Shown in pieces: positions 1-8,212 of a DNA stretch of 32,301 nt (positions within the stretch are counted from its first letter, which is position 1; each line of letters opens with the position of its first letter). A program made the translations under genes and the position numbers. The notes beneath the pieces were generated by a model. It did no database searches and was not told the DNA's origin. It saw only the letters and a program-made list of their open reading frames with translations. The stretch is from Chloroflexota bacterium (GTDB lineage: Bacteria; Chloroflexota; Limnocylindria; Limnocylindrales; CSP1-4). The DNA lies in assembly GCA_030447745.1 (NCBI GenBank), contig JAUJOH010000002.1, positions 36,406-68,706 on the forward strand, read 5' to 3'.

Positions 1-1
1 G

Positions 2-55
2 CCGCTCGACGAGCCCGAGTTCGACGCCGAGATCCGCTTCGAGGCGACGCCCTAG
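2..55 (+). CDS. C-terminal end of an unidentified protein
   Basis: The window opens inside a reading frame that gives 17 residues ending EIRFEATP and a TAG stop. The residue mix (acidic, one hydrophobic stripe) looks like genuine coding sequence, and the frame ends 18 bases before a strong hairpin, as a real gene end would. Nothing in so short a piece identifies the family. It is convergent with the lipoprotein gene that follows. Confidence 0.5.
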   Translation, partial: PLDEPEFDAEIRFEATP

Positions 56-73
56 CGACGCCAGACACAGAAC

Positions 74-102
74 GACCGGCCCGGCACGAGGCCGGACCGG
101 TC
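74..102. terminator. Hairpin between convergent genes, probable bidirectional terminator
   Basis: Two 12-base arms (74-85 and 91-102) pair at 11 of 12 positions around the 5-base loop ACGAG. It sits exactly between the TAG of the upstream plus-strand gene and the stop of the minus-strand lipoprotein gene. There is no T-run on either side, so factor-independent function is inferred from stem strength and position only. Confidence 0.6.
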
Positions 103-122
103 GGTGAGGTGTTGCGGGACGA

Positions 123-893
123 TCAGCTGGCGGCGGGCGACCCTGACGCTTCGGGCGAACCCATCGCGTCCGGCGAGCCGGAGGCTTCTGGCGAGCCGGA
201 CGCACCGGCCCCACCCGTGCCGCCCGATCCCGCCGGGCTGCCCGGCTGAAGGTCGGCGCACGCGATGAGCGTGGCATCCGTCGCGCTCGTCTCGATGACG
301 ATCGAGTGTGGAGCGCCGGTCAGGTCAGAGATCGACAGCGGGATGACCGAGTTCGACGAGCCGACCGCGATTGGCGTCAGCCACATCGGCAGCTCCTCGG
401 ACATGGCGCTCGGCGACGGCTCCGCGCTCGGCGACATCGCCGCGCTCGCCTCGGGTGACGGGCTGGCCTCGGCCGATGCCGCGGGGTCGACCGACGGCGG
501 AGGCGGCGGAATGTAGCCCTCCGGCGGCATTGGGCCCTGGTCGCTCTGGGTGGCGCAATCTCCCTCGACGATGGCCACCGGAAGCGCCTCCGCGGCACCC
601 ACCGCCACGACGCCGAGCACGACCGACGCGCCGCCCTCGACGTCGGTGACGATGCCGCCACCGGTCAGGTTCGAGCCGCCCTGGGCCTCGAAGACCGGGA
701 ACAGCTGGTTCAACGCGCCCGACGGCGCCCCCGACGGAGCGCCCGACTCGGGGCCGGACGGAGCGGCCGACCCGCCGATCGACGGCACGGCCGAGGTCAC
801 GGCGGACGGCACGCTCGGACTCGCAGCCGTCTGACACGCGCCGACGATGGCGACGATTGCCGCGCCGGCGGCAATGGTTCTGAATCGGTGCAT
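123..893 (-). CDS. Ser/Ala/Pro-rich lipoprotein
   Basis: A 256-residue secreted lipoprotein. The ATG at 893 is preferred over an upstream in-frame start because GAGGAG lies seven bases before it and the product then begins with a basic n-region, a hydrophobic core and the lipobox IVGAC, with Cys20 as the lipidated residue. A low-complexity Ser/Ala/Pro/Gly linker follows. Then come two short beta-rich stretches (around GGASVVLGVVAVG and VIPLSISDLTGAPHSIVI) separated by a Pro-rich loop with two Cys nearby, and a C-terminal tail of repeated GSPEAS-like units. The two beta stretches recall small cupredoxin- or CHRD-like extracellular domains, but I see no clear ligand set, so no function is given. 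It is alone in its orientation and ends at the hairpin 74-102. Confidence 0.75.
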   Translation of the reverse strand: MHRFRTIAAGAAIVAIVGACQTAASPSVPSAVTSAVPSIGGSAAPSGPESGAPSGAPSGALNQLFPVFEAQGGSNLTGGGIVTDVEGGASVVLGVVAVGAAEALPVAIVEGDCATQSDQGPMPPEGYIPPPPPSVDPAASAEASPSPEASAAMSPSAEPSPSAMSEELPMWLTPIAVGSSNSVIPLSISDLTGAPHSIVIETSATDATLIACADLQPGSPAGSGGTGGAGASGSPEASGSPDAMGSPEASGSPAAS

Positions 894-1103
894 GGTTCTC
901 CTCGGAGCGAGGTGGTCAGATTGGGACATGTGCAGCCTCGCGCATCAAGCATCGCACGAACACGCCAACTGGCGCGTGCTGAGTGTTGCAGACAGGATTC
1001 GTCTTGCGGCTTCGCGGGCGGCGGCTGCGGTCGTGCGCCCCGTGCTGCGCGTCGGTCGTTCGGAGAGCGCTCAGCCGCGTCGCTTGGTGGCGCGCCGGGG
1101 GCC

Positions 1104-1643
1104 TCACGTCCGCCGGTCGTCGAAGAACCGCAACTCCGGCCGGAGATCGCCGTCCGTGATCTCGAGGAGCGCCCAGGAGTAGCGCGGCTGGCGCCGCTTG
1201 TCCGTCGGCGAGCCCGGGTTGACGAGCCAGCGACCGTCGTCGAGCCGCCCGACGAGCGGGATGTGGCTGTGCCCGAACAGCACGGCGTCGACCTCGTCCG
1301 CGGCGAAGGCGCGGGCGGCGCGCTCCGGCGTGGTCCTGCCGGGCCCGAGGTCGCCGTGGACGAGCCCGAGCCGGACTCGTCGTCCGCGCCCGCCGGGGCC
1401 GTCCGACACCTCGACGACCTTCCGGCGGCCAAAGCGCTGTGCGAGCTGCGGGCCGTCGTTGTTGCCCGCCACGGCGTCGAACGGTGCGAGCGCCTCGAAC
1501 ATGGCCGGCACTTCCGGGCCCGTGAAGTCGCCGAGGTGCAGGATCCCGTCGACGAGTGGGGTCGTCAGCGCCTCGACGAGCGCCCGCGGCAGTGCTCGCC
1601 CGAACCGAGGCAGATGCGTATCCGAGACGACGCCGATCCGCAC
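1104..1643 (-). CDS. YfcE/MJ0936-family metallophosphoesterase
   Basis: A 179-residue calcineurin-like phosphoesterase, intact. All metal-ligand motifs of the family are visible in order: D-x-H in GVVSDTH (residues 4-10), GD in LHLGDFTG, GNND, HGD in LVHGD, and GHSH near residue 135, followed by a conserved NPGS turn. Relatives hydrolyse phosphodiesters such as bis-p-nitrophenyl phosphate with Mn2+ or Ni2+; the natural substrate is usually unknown. The start is taken as GTG at 1643 because the core beta strand begins there. The frame stays open to 2147, but that extension has no family match that I recognise and is Arg/Ala-rich, as random frames are here. No convincing Shine-Dalgarno sequence is seen before the GTG, so the start is the weakest part of the call. 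Confidence 0.85.
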   Translation of the reverse strand: MRIGVVSDTHLPRFGRALPRALVEALTTPLVDGILHLGDFTGPEVPAMFEALAPFDAVAGNNDGPQLAQRFGRRKVVEVSDGPGGRGRRVRLGLVHGDLGPGRTTPERAARAFAADEVDAVLFGHSHIPLVGRLDDGRWLVNPGSPTDKRRQPRYSWALLEITDGDLRPELRFFDDRRT

Positions 1644-2202
1644 GGCCGCATCGTGGCGGAGCGGCTGAGCGGACGCAACGGGCCCGGATCCGTGGCGCGG
1701 GCCCCCGCGCGCGCGGACATGCGCGCACAGACTCCTATGTCGCCCCACGCGCCCACGACGGCCAGATATTCGAGCGTGGACTACAAGGCCACATCCAGGC
1801 GGTCTTGCGCGCCGAAGGCGCCCCTGTCCACGCTCGATCGACGCTGCGATGAGCCTGCGCGCCGGGCCTACCAGTCTGTCGGCGAATACGTGGCCCACTT
1901 TTGTGGCTCCGCGACCCTTAGCAATCTCCCGGTGCATCACCGACACCCCGGCGCCGAGCACACCGGCGCGCACGGCAGTGCCCTCGGCGCGCAGCGTTGT
2001 GGCCATGCGGCGACACGAGGCAATGGCGCGCTGCGTTGCCGCCACCCCTCGAAGAGCAGGATCCCCTGGCGCACGTCGCCAACGTCGCCAACACGATCGC
2101 GGCCGCCCGGCGTCCCCGCGCTCGGCATCCCCGGCGCATGTCGCCAAGACGATCGCGGCCGCCCGGCGTCCCCGCGCTCGGCATCCCCCGACGCGTGCCG
2201 AC
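1644..2202. other. Gap between the regulator and the phosphoesterase genes
   Basis: About 560 bases on which no confident gene is found. The minus strand has an open frame through most of it (continuous with the phosphoesterase frame up to 2147), but its translation is Arg-rich and unrecognised. It holds a two-copy 56-bp tandem repeat at its distal end and presumably the phosphoesterase promoter. Confidence 0.5.
2084..2195. repeat. Two-copy 56-bp tandem direct repeat
   Basis: GTCGCCAA opens both units, at 2084 and 2140. A run of about 40 bases beginning CGATCGCGGCC (2094 and 2150) is identical between them. A third partial GTCGCCAA lies at 2075. The array ends just beyond the 3' end of the regulator gene. 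Function unknown; it may be a simple slippage duplication. Confidence 0.8.
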
Positions 2203-2952
2203 CTACGCCGCGTGCGTCGCCGTCGGCGTCCCGGGCTGATCAGGCGTCACCGCGAAACGCACGCGTTTCGCGGACGTTGCTCCCCGGGACCCTGCACCGA
2301 ACGACTCCAGTGAGACTGCGGCACAGGAGCCAACGGGATCGCGGAGCCAGCCGCGCATCTCGCGGGCATCGCTCGGGAACGCGTTCCGCAGCAGCGCGGC
2401 GTGCCCATCGATGCGCCTGCGGTTGGTTCGGCTGCGCGCCACTACGACCCACGCGGAGACGGTCGCCGCATCCCATCCCCGGTCGCGCGCGACAACGGGC
2501 GCCAGCCGGCGCTTTCGGTCGAGCGTCCCGATCAGCTCGTTCACATCGACGATCTCGGTCTTGAGCTCGATCACGAGCAGCGCCCGGCGGATCGGGTGCC
2601 AGCCAAGGACGTCGATCACGCCGCGCTCGCCGTAGATGGAGAAGCTGACCTCCGGCGCCAGCACCCACGCGCGGTGGCGGCGAGCGAACCACCGCGCCGC
2701 CGAGTCGTGCAGAGCCGCGTGGCGGGCGTTGAGCAGGCGGTCGAGGTCGCCGCCGCGCCAGCGCGGGACGAGGTCGACGCGCACGCTGATCGCTTCGCAC
2801 ACGGCGGCCACGGTGTCCATCGAAAGCGAGCCGATGTGGCCGCGTTCGATGCGCGAGACCGTCGATTGGGAGACGCCAGCGAGCGCGGCCAGGTCGCGTT
2901 GGCGTAGCCGGCGGCGGAGGCGGGCGGCCCGGACGGCGGCGCCGAGACGCAT
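2203..2952 (-). CDS. XRE-family HTH regulator with C-terminal PD-(D/E)XK-like domain
   Basis: A 249-residue protein, intact. Residues about 5-60 form a Cro/C1-type helix-turn-helix, with LAALAGVSQSTVSRIERG as the recognition core. Residues about 95-155 carry the ordered signature of a PD-(D/E)XK fold: Glu101 (APEVSF), Asp114 (GVIDVLGW) and Glu129-x-Lys131 (VIELK), followed by a helix with LIGTLDRKRRLA. The pattern E...D...ExK is what the metal site of that superfamily needs, so the domain could cleave DNA or be a dead relative used for binding. Similar HTH-plus-ELK proteins occur in actinobacteria and Chloroflexota, usually annotated only as regulators. ATG at 2952 starts the HTH; GTG at 2961 is three codons upstream and equally possible. 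A perfect inverted repeat 20 bases upstream suggests autoregulation. Confidence 0.75.
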   Translation of the reverse strand: MRLGAAVRAARLRRRLRQRDLAALAGVSQSTVSRIERGHIGSLSMDTVAAVCEAISVRVDLVPRWRGGDLDRLLNARHAALHDSAARWFARRHRAWVLAPEVSFSIYGERGVIDVLGWHPIRRALLVIELKTEIVDVNELIGTLDRKRRLAPVVARDRGWDAATVSAWVVVARSRTNRRRIDGHAALLRNAFPSDAREMRGWLRDPVGSCAAVSLESFGAGSRGATSAKRVRFAVTPDQPGTPTATHAA

Positions 2953-2972
2953 CGCGTTCACGCGGCCATGAT

Positions 2973-2992
2973 GCCGATAGGCACTTATCGGC
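2973..2992. promoter_or_regulatory. Palindromic operator candidate for the HTH regulator
   Basis: Perfect 7-bp arms GCCGATA (2973-2979) and TATCGGC (2986-2992) around a 6-bp spacer, 20 bases upstream of the regulator's ATG. Size and position fit the operator of a dimeric XRE-family repressor acting on its own gene (inference). Confidence 0.55.
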
Positions 2993-2996
2993 GACG

Positions 2997-3061
2997 TATT
3001 CCGAGCGAGCGGCTCCGGTATTCCGGTGAGCGCCTCCGGTATTCCGAGCGAGCGCCTCCGG
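2997..3061. repeat. Three 21-22-bp tandem repeats upstream of the HTH regulator
   Basis: TATTCC followed by G(A/G)-GAGCG...CTCCGG recurs at 2997, 3019 and 3040 (periods 22 and 21). The spacing is about two turns of B-DNA, so the copies face the same side of the helix. They lie just beyond the palindrome 2973-2992, in the promoter region of the regulator. They could be extra binding sites for it or for another protein. Confidence 0.7.
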
Positions 3062-3263
3062 ATGCCACCCTCGCGCCTGCGCAATATGGTCAAAGATGCA
3101 CCACCGGACTGGTGGGCCGCCCGATCCCCCCGCGGTCGGCATTTCGATGCTCCGCCCATGCACGGCCCCCGTCATCGACCAGCCGGATCCTGGCCTACGA
3201 GTCCACTGGCGCATGGCTGGCCCTGTTTCGCGGCCCGGGTGCCGTTACGAGTCGGCTGGTGCA

Positions 3264-3290
3264 TTTCCGCCGCGGGAAACGCGGCGGAAA
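3264..3290. other. Perfect 11-bp stem-loop in the regulator-nrdJ intergenic region
   Basis: TTTCCGCCGCG (3264-3274) and CGCGGCGGAAA (3280-3290) pair perfectly around GGAAA. The T-run is on the 5' side on both strands, the wrong side for an intrinsic terminator. It is therefore a palindromic site or an RNA structure of unknown use. The rest of 3066-3337 shows nothing I can name. Confidence 0.6.
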
Positions 3291-3337
3291 CAGAACGCCT
3301 GTACGATTGGAGCAACGTGAACCGTCGGTGCACCCGC

Positions 3338-3409
3338 CGTGGAGAACACCCTCCCCCGCGTGGACAACCGAGAGACGGCCGTGGACAACCGGCCCGCGTG
3401 CGTGGACAA
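3338..3409 (+). promoter_or_regulatory. Four phased DnaA-box-like 9-mers upstream of nrdJ
   Basis: CGTGGAGAA at 3338 and CGTGGACAA at 3359, 3380 and 3401: same orientation, spaced exactly 21 bp. On the other strand the unit reads TTGTCCACG, one base from TTGTCCACA, the DnaA-box form used by high-GC bacteria. DnaA is known to act at nrdAB in E. coli, which makes this reading attractive. A degenerate unit in phase lies at 3443-3451. The identity of the binding protein is inference; the repeat and its period are direct observations. Confidence 0.6.
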
Positions 3410-3415
3410 GCGTCT

Positions 3416-3464
3416 TGACCACATGTAGCGATGCAGCACCCAGATGGACCACTACATGTTGTGT
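3416..3464. promoter_or_regulatory. Pair of NrdR-box-like sites
   Basis: Two sites resemble the published NrdR consensus acaCwAtATaTwGtgt: 3416-3431 with core CCACATGTAG and 3449-3464 with core CTACATGTTG followed by TGT. The second fits better. Their cores lie 33 bp apart, near three helical turns, as paired NrdR boxes usually do (31-32 bp). NrdR represses ribonucleotide reductase genes according to its ATP/dATP state. The nrdR gene itself is not in the window. Confidence 0.65.
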
Positions 3465-3472
3465 TTTCTGTC

Positions 3473-3501
3473 TTGACGACGTCCTTCCGTCGGCGTACCT
3501 T
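3473..3501 (+). promoter_or_regulatory. Sigma70-type promoter of nrdJ
   Basis: TTGACG (3473-3478), a 17-bp spacer and TACCTT (3496-3501). The -35 matches 5 of 6 bases, the -10 only 3 of 6. It lies nine bases after the second NrdR-like box, so a bound repressor would touch polymerase. It predicts a leader of about 185 bases before the ATG at 3692. Confidence 0.5.
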
Positions 3502-3691
3502 GACCTGGTCGCTCGATCGACCCTGTCGCCTCGCAGCACGGCCGCCGGCCCCACTTCACCGGCTCCCGCGATGGCTGAGACGGCCCGTCGACCGCCCGGC
3601 AGGACGGCAGCGGCAGCTACACGAGGAGCGCGCCACGACCCGTCGGAGCGCGGACCCCGCGAGGACGCGGACAGTCCCGGAGGAGAGCAGG

Positions 3692-6600
3692 ATGGCCCGA
3701 GGCACGGACGCCGTTCCAGTCGTCGAGTCGAGGTCGCGCAAGGCGGGCGCCGCTGCCGGCGCTGCCACCGCGGCAACCGCCGCCGCGGCCCGCAAAGCCA
3801 CCGCCGGGCAGGGCCGCACCCTCGCCGGCCCGTGGGGCGCCAGCTTCGACGGCGTCGGAACGAAGGGCCTCACCTGGCCGCGCCGCTGGACCCGCCCGGA
3901 CATCCATCCCTACGACGAGATCGAGTGGGAGACGCGGACCGCGAACATCGGCAACGAGTCCGGCAAGACGGTCTTCGAGCAGAAGGACGTCGAGGTCCCG
4001 AAGACCTGGTCGCAGCTCGCGACCAACGTCGTCGTCAGCAAGTACTTCCGCGGCCATGTCGGCACGCCGGAGCGCGAGACGAGCGTCCGCCAGCTCATCG
4101 ATCGGGTCGTCAACACGATCGCCGCCTGGGCCGAGACGCGGCGCTATTTCGCCACGGACGAGGACCTCGCGGCCTTCCGCGCGGAGCTCACGCATCTCCT
4201 CGTCCACCAGAAGATGGCCTTCAACTCGCCGGTCTGGTTCAACGTCGGGATCGAGGAGAAGCCGCAGTGCAGCGCGTGCTTCATCAACTCGGTCCAGGAC
4301 AACATGGGCTCGATCATGGACCTCGCCAAGACGGAGGCCATGCTGTTCAAGTTCGGCTCGGGCGCGGGGTCGAACCTCTCCACGATCCGGTCGAGCAAGG
4401 AGCGGATGTCGGGCGGCGGGATCGCCTCGGGCCCGGTCAGCTTCATGAAGGGCTACGACGCGTTCGCGGGCGTAATCAAGTGCCTCACGGCGGACACCTA
4501 TGTCACGACGGCGGCCGGACTCCTGCGCATCGATGAGGCGATCTCGGTCGACGGGCCGGAGGGTTTCGAGGCGGACGACAGTGTGACGCTGAACACTCCG
4601 GCCGGACCGCTCCCGATCTCTCATGTCTACCGCTCACCGGAGTCTCCGACGCGAACTGTCCGGCTGCGCACGGGCCTGTCTCTGACCGGCACCCATGAGC
4701 ACCCGGTGCTGACGCTATCCAGGAGTTCCAGCTGGCATGGACACGCCTTGCTGACATTCAGCCAGGGACGCGCGTTGCGGTTGAGCGCCAGCGTGAGCTC
4801 TGGCCCCAGGCGGTGCCCTCGATGGCAGCCTTCGTGTCGACCGTCTCGCACCGCAAGCGCGACCTCACGTATCCGACCGAGGTGACCCCGGCCCTGGCGC
4901 GCGTGCTGGGATACCTCGTGGCAGAGGGAGCGATCGATCACGAGCGCTTCCGCTTCAGCTCGGCGGATCCGGAGATCATGGCCGACTATTGCGACTGCAT
5001 CGAGGCCGTGTTCGGCGTGGATTGCCGTGCGCAGGTCACGGCGCGGGTCCACCCGACAACGGGCGTTCGAACGGAACAGATCGCGCTTTCGTGGACTGGC
5101 GCCCTCGAGTACTTCGCGCACCTCGGGCTTGATCCCGTGCGGTCGGCGCACAAGGTGGTTCCGGCCATCGTGCGGCGCTCTCCGCGTTCGCTCGTCCTCG
5201 AGTTCCTTGCCGCGTACATCGAGGGCGACGGTCACCTCGGGAACGGCCGCGTGTCGATCGCCTCGGCCTCGAGCCGGCTCCTCGAAGAGATCCAGCTTCT
5301 CGCGTTGAACTTGGGCGTCGTCGGACGCCGTCATTCAGTGAGTGGCTACGAGCACCTGGGGTTCCTCGGTGAGGAGGCCGCCCGGTTCGCTCGACTTGTC
5401 CACCCGTACCTCGTCACACCGCGCAAGCGTGCCGCGGCAGTGGAGCTGTTCGAGGACGTAGCGGCCAGCCGAAACCCGAATGCCGACGTCATCCCCGGGA
5501 TCGTCCCGGCCCTACGCGCGTTCGCCACGACCGGCAATGGCTGGTTCACCACCTCGACAGGAGACGTGATCCGCTCGGGATTCGGGCTATTCAATCGAGC
5601 CAGCGACAACGTGTCATATGCGCGAGCGCTGGCCGTGCCGGGCTTCGCGGCGAAAGTCGGACAGCTCGACAGCGAGCTGGGATCCACCCTGGCCCAGGTG
5701 CTCGAGGACAAGTACCTGTGGGACGAGGTCGTCGACGTCGCGGACGCGGGAGTTCAGCGCACGTACGACTTCACGGTGCCAGAGGTACACGCCTTCGTAT
5801 CCAACGGCATCGTGTCGCACAACAGCGGAGGCAAGACCAGACGCGCGGCCAAGATGGTCATCCTCGACGCTGGCCATCCGGACATCGTCGAGTTCATCGA
5901 CTCGAAGAAGCTCGAGGAGCAGAAGGCCTGGGCGCTCATCGAGCAGGGCTACGACCCGAGCTTCACCGGTGAGGCCTACGCCAGCGTCTTCTTCCAGAAC
6001 GCCAACCACAGCGTTCGCGTGACGGACGAGTTCATGCGCGCGGTCGAGATCGACGGGACCTGGACGACGCACGCGGTCACCACCGGCGAGCCGGTCGAGA
6101 CGTACCGGGCGCGCGAGATCTTCCGCCGGATGGCGGATGCCGCGCACCTCTGCGGCGACCCCGGCATCCAGTACGACACGACGATCAACGACTGGAATCC
6201 CGTCTCGAACTCGGAGCGTCAGTAGCGCGACCAACCCCTGCAGCGAGTTTTCGTTCCTGAATGACACGAGCTGCACTCTCGCCTCGGTCAACCTGATGAA
6301 GTTCGTCCGAGCGGACGGCGAGTTCGACGTCGACGACTACAGATACGCCTGCCAGGTGACGATCACGGCCCAGGAAATCCTCGTCGACAACGCGAGCTAC
6401 CCGACGCCGAGGATCGAGGAGAACTCGCACCGGTTCCGGCCGCTCGGCCTCGGCTATGCAAACCTCGGCGCACTGCTGATGAGCCGCGGCCTGGCGTACG
6501 ACTCAGACGAGGGCCGCAACTTCGCCGCGGCCCTCACCGCGATCATGACCGCCGAGGCGTACCGACAGTCGGCCGTCATCGCTCGAGACCACGGCGGTCC

Positions 6601-8182
6601 ATTCCTCGAGTACGAGGAGAACGAGGAGCCGTTCCTCAAGGTCATCGGGATGCACCGTGACGCTGCATACGGGACTGCGGCGGACGGCGTGCCAAATGAC
6701 ATGCTCCACGCGTCGCGCGCCATCTTTGATGAGACACTCGCACTTGGACGTGCGCATGGATATCGAAATGCGCAGATAAGTTTGCTTGCCCCAACCGGAA
6801 CCATCGCTTTTATGATGGACTGTGACACGACCGGGGTGGAGCCGGACATCGCGCTCATCAAGTACAAGAAGCTGGTCGGCGAGGGCTTCCTCAAGATCGT
6901 CAACCAGACGGTCCCGAGCGCCCTCAAGAAGCTCGGCTACTCAGCGGACCAGGTCGAGGAGATCCTCGCCTACGTCAACGACCGCGAGACGATCGAGGGC
7001 GCGCCCCATGTCCGCCCTGAGCACCTGCCGGTCTTCGACTGCGCCTTCAAGCCGCGCAACGGCGAGCGCTCGATCCACTACATGGGCCACGTCCGGATGA
7101 TGGGCGCGATCCAGCCGTTCCTGTCCGGCGCCATCTCGAAGACGGTCAACATGCCGGAGAACGCGACGGCCGAGGAGATCGAGCAGGTCTACCTCGAGGG
7201 CTGGAAGCGGGGTCTCAAGGCGATCGCGATCTACCGCGACAACTCGAAGCGGTCGCAGCCGCTCATGACCGGCAAGAAGAAGGACGCCGGCGCGGCCGAG
7301 GCCGAGGCGCTGGCGACGATCGAGCAGCTCCGAAAGCAGCTGGCCGCAGCGCAGGCGGACGCGGCGCTCCCCCACCGACGCCGGCTGCCGTCCGAGCGGA
7401 CGGCGGTCACCCACAAGTTCGACATCGCCGGGCACGAGGGCTACATCACGGTCGGGCTCTATCCCGACGGCCAGCCGGGCGAGATCTTCCTGAAGATGGC
7501 CAAGGAGGGCTCGACGGTGTCGGGCCTGATGGACACCTTCGCGACGACGGTGTCGGTGGCGCTCCAGTACGGCGTGCCGCTGCGCGACCTCGTCAACAAG
7601 TTCGCGCACGTCCGGTTCGAGCCGTCCGGGTTCACGGGCAACCAGGAGATCCCGATCGCGAAGTCGATCGTCGACTACATCTTCCGGTGGCTCGGCTCGC
7701 GGTTCCTGTCGCCGGAGGACAAGGCGATGCTGGGGCTCATCGACCGGTCTGCGGTCGTGGCGGAGCCGCCGGCTTCGGGATCGGCCTCTGCTCCCTACGC
7801 CAGCTCCGCTGGCTCGTGGTCGCCGGCGGCCGACCCTGCGCCGGCGGTGCAGGCCACCGAGCCTCGGGGCGATGAGCCGACGGCCTCGGTCGCGGTCGAG
7901 AAGGCAGCGGCCGAGTCAACGACAGAGCAGTCGGGATCGAAGACCGGGAACGAGGTCCGTGACGAGCTGACCGTGCTTGCCAAGAACGGGAACGGGCACG
8001 CCAAGGTCGCGAGCGGGAACGGTGGTGGCGGGTCGGCGATCACGCTGAGCCTCGGCACGACGAACGTCGCGTTCAAGATCCAGGAGGACGCGCCCAGCTG
8101 CGCCGAATGCGGCTCGATCATGGTCCGCAACGGCTCCTGCTACAAGTGCCTCAACTGCGGCTCCACGAGCGGGTGCAGCTAA
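3692..8182 (+). CDS. nrdJ: Adenosylcobalamin-dependent (class II) ribonucleotide reductase, intein-containing, two frame breaks
   Basis: Reduces ribonucleotides to deoxyribonucleotides by a B12-generated thiyl radical. ATG at 3692 follows GGAGGAGAG. After removal of the intein the protein is about 1048 residues: an Ala-rich start, the N-terminal domain with the first redox Cys (QCSACFIN), the exteins joining as GVIK/SGGKTRRAAKM, the active-site NPCSE with its radical Cys, LLAPTGTIAF, then a C-terminal domain and a terminal zinc-ribbon-like cluster (CAEC...CYKCLNCG...GCS) that probably carries the re-reducing Cys pair. One base is missing inside the intein near 4711-4716, and one extra base lies at about 6213-6222, just before SSATNPCSE. 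No homopolymer explains these two, but a broken reductase is unlikely in a living cell. Codons at about 6690-6830 are strikingly AT-rich. Regulation is probably by NrdR and perhaps DnaA (sites 3338-3464). Confidence 0.93.
4481..5823 (+). other. Intein with LAGLIDADG homing endonuclease in NrdJ
   Basis: Runs from Cys1 (CLTADTYV, block A) to HN before Ser+1 of SGGKTRRAAKM. Splicing elements are all present: TxxH in GTHEHPVL (block B), block F around TYDFTVPEVHAFV, and block G SNGIVSHN with penultimate His and final Asn. Between them are both dodecapeptides of a LAGLIDADG endonuclease: LGYLVAEGA (about 4905-4931) and FLAAYIEGDG (about 5203-5232), each with its acidic residue, so the endonuclease may be active. 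The length is 1343 nt, one base short of 448 codons. The frame changes between 4698 and 4741: frame 2 gives THEHPVLTL and frame 1 resumes as IQEFQLAWTRLADIQPG. Insertion in this conserved glycine loop of the reductase fits the habit of inteins to sit at active-site motifs. Confidence 0.92.
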
Positions 8183-8212
8183 TCCCGGCCACTCGGCCCT
8201 CCCGAGACCCAA

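Noticed and set aside
888-2564. Long plus-strand open frame (558 codons) antisense to the phosphoesterase and regulator genes
   Set aside because: Arg/Pro/Ala-rich translation with no domain; the opposite strand carries clear family motifs. Long random frames are expected at this GC content.
3264-3290. Stem-loop as an intrinsic terminator
   Set aside because: T-run is on the 5' side of the stem on both strands.
3338-3409. The 21-bp repeats as a CRISPR array
   Set aside because: The conserved unit is only 9 bases, spacers are 12 bases, and no cas gene is near. A phased protein-binding array explains it better.
2968-4536. Plus-strand frame of 522 codons overlapping the nrdJ control region and start
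   Set aside because: Out of frame with NrdJ and without recognisable sequence; the 21-bp repeats and promoter lie inside it.
6180-6240. A second intein or programmed frameshift at the break before NPCSE in nrdJ
   Set aside because: The frame resumes within a few codons with no inserted sequence, and no slippery site or intein block is visible. One extra base is the simplest reading.
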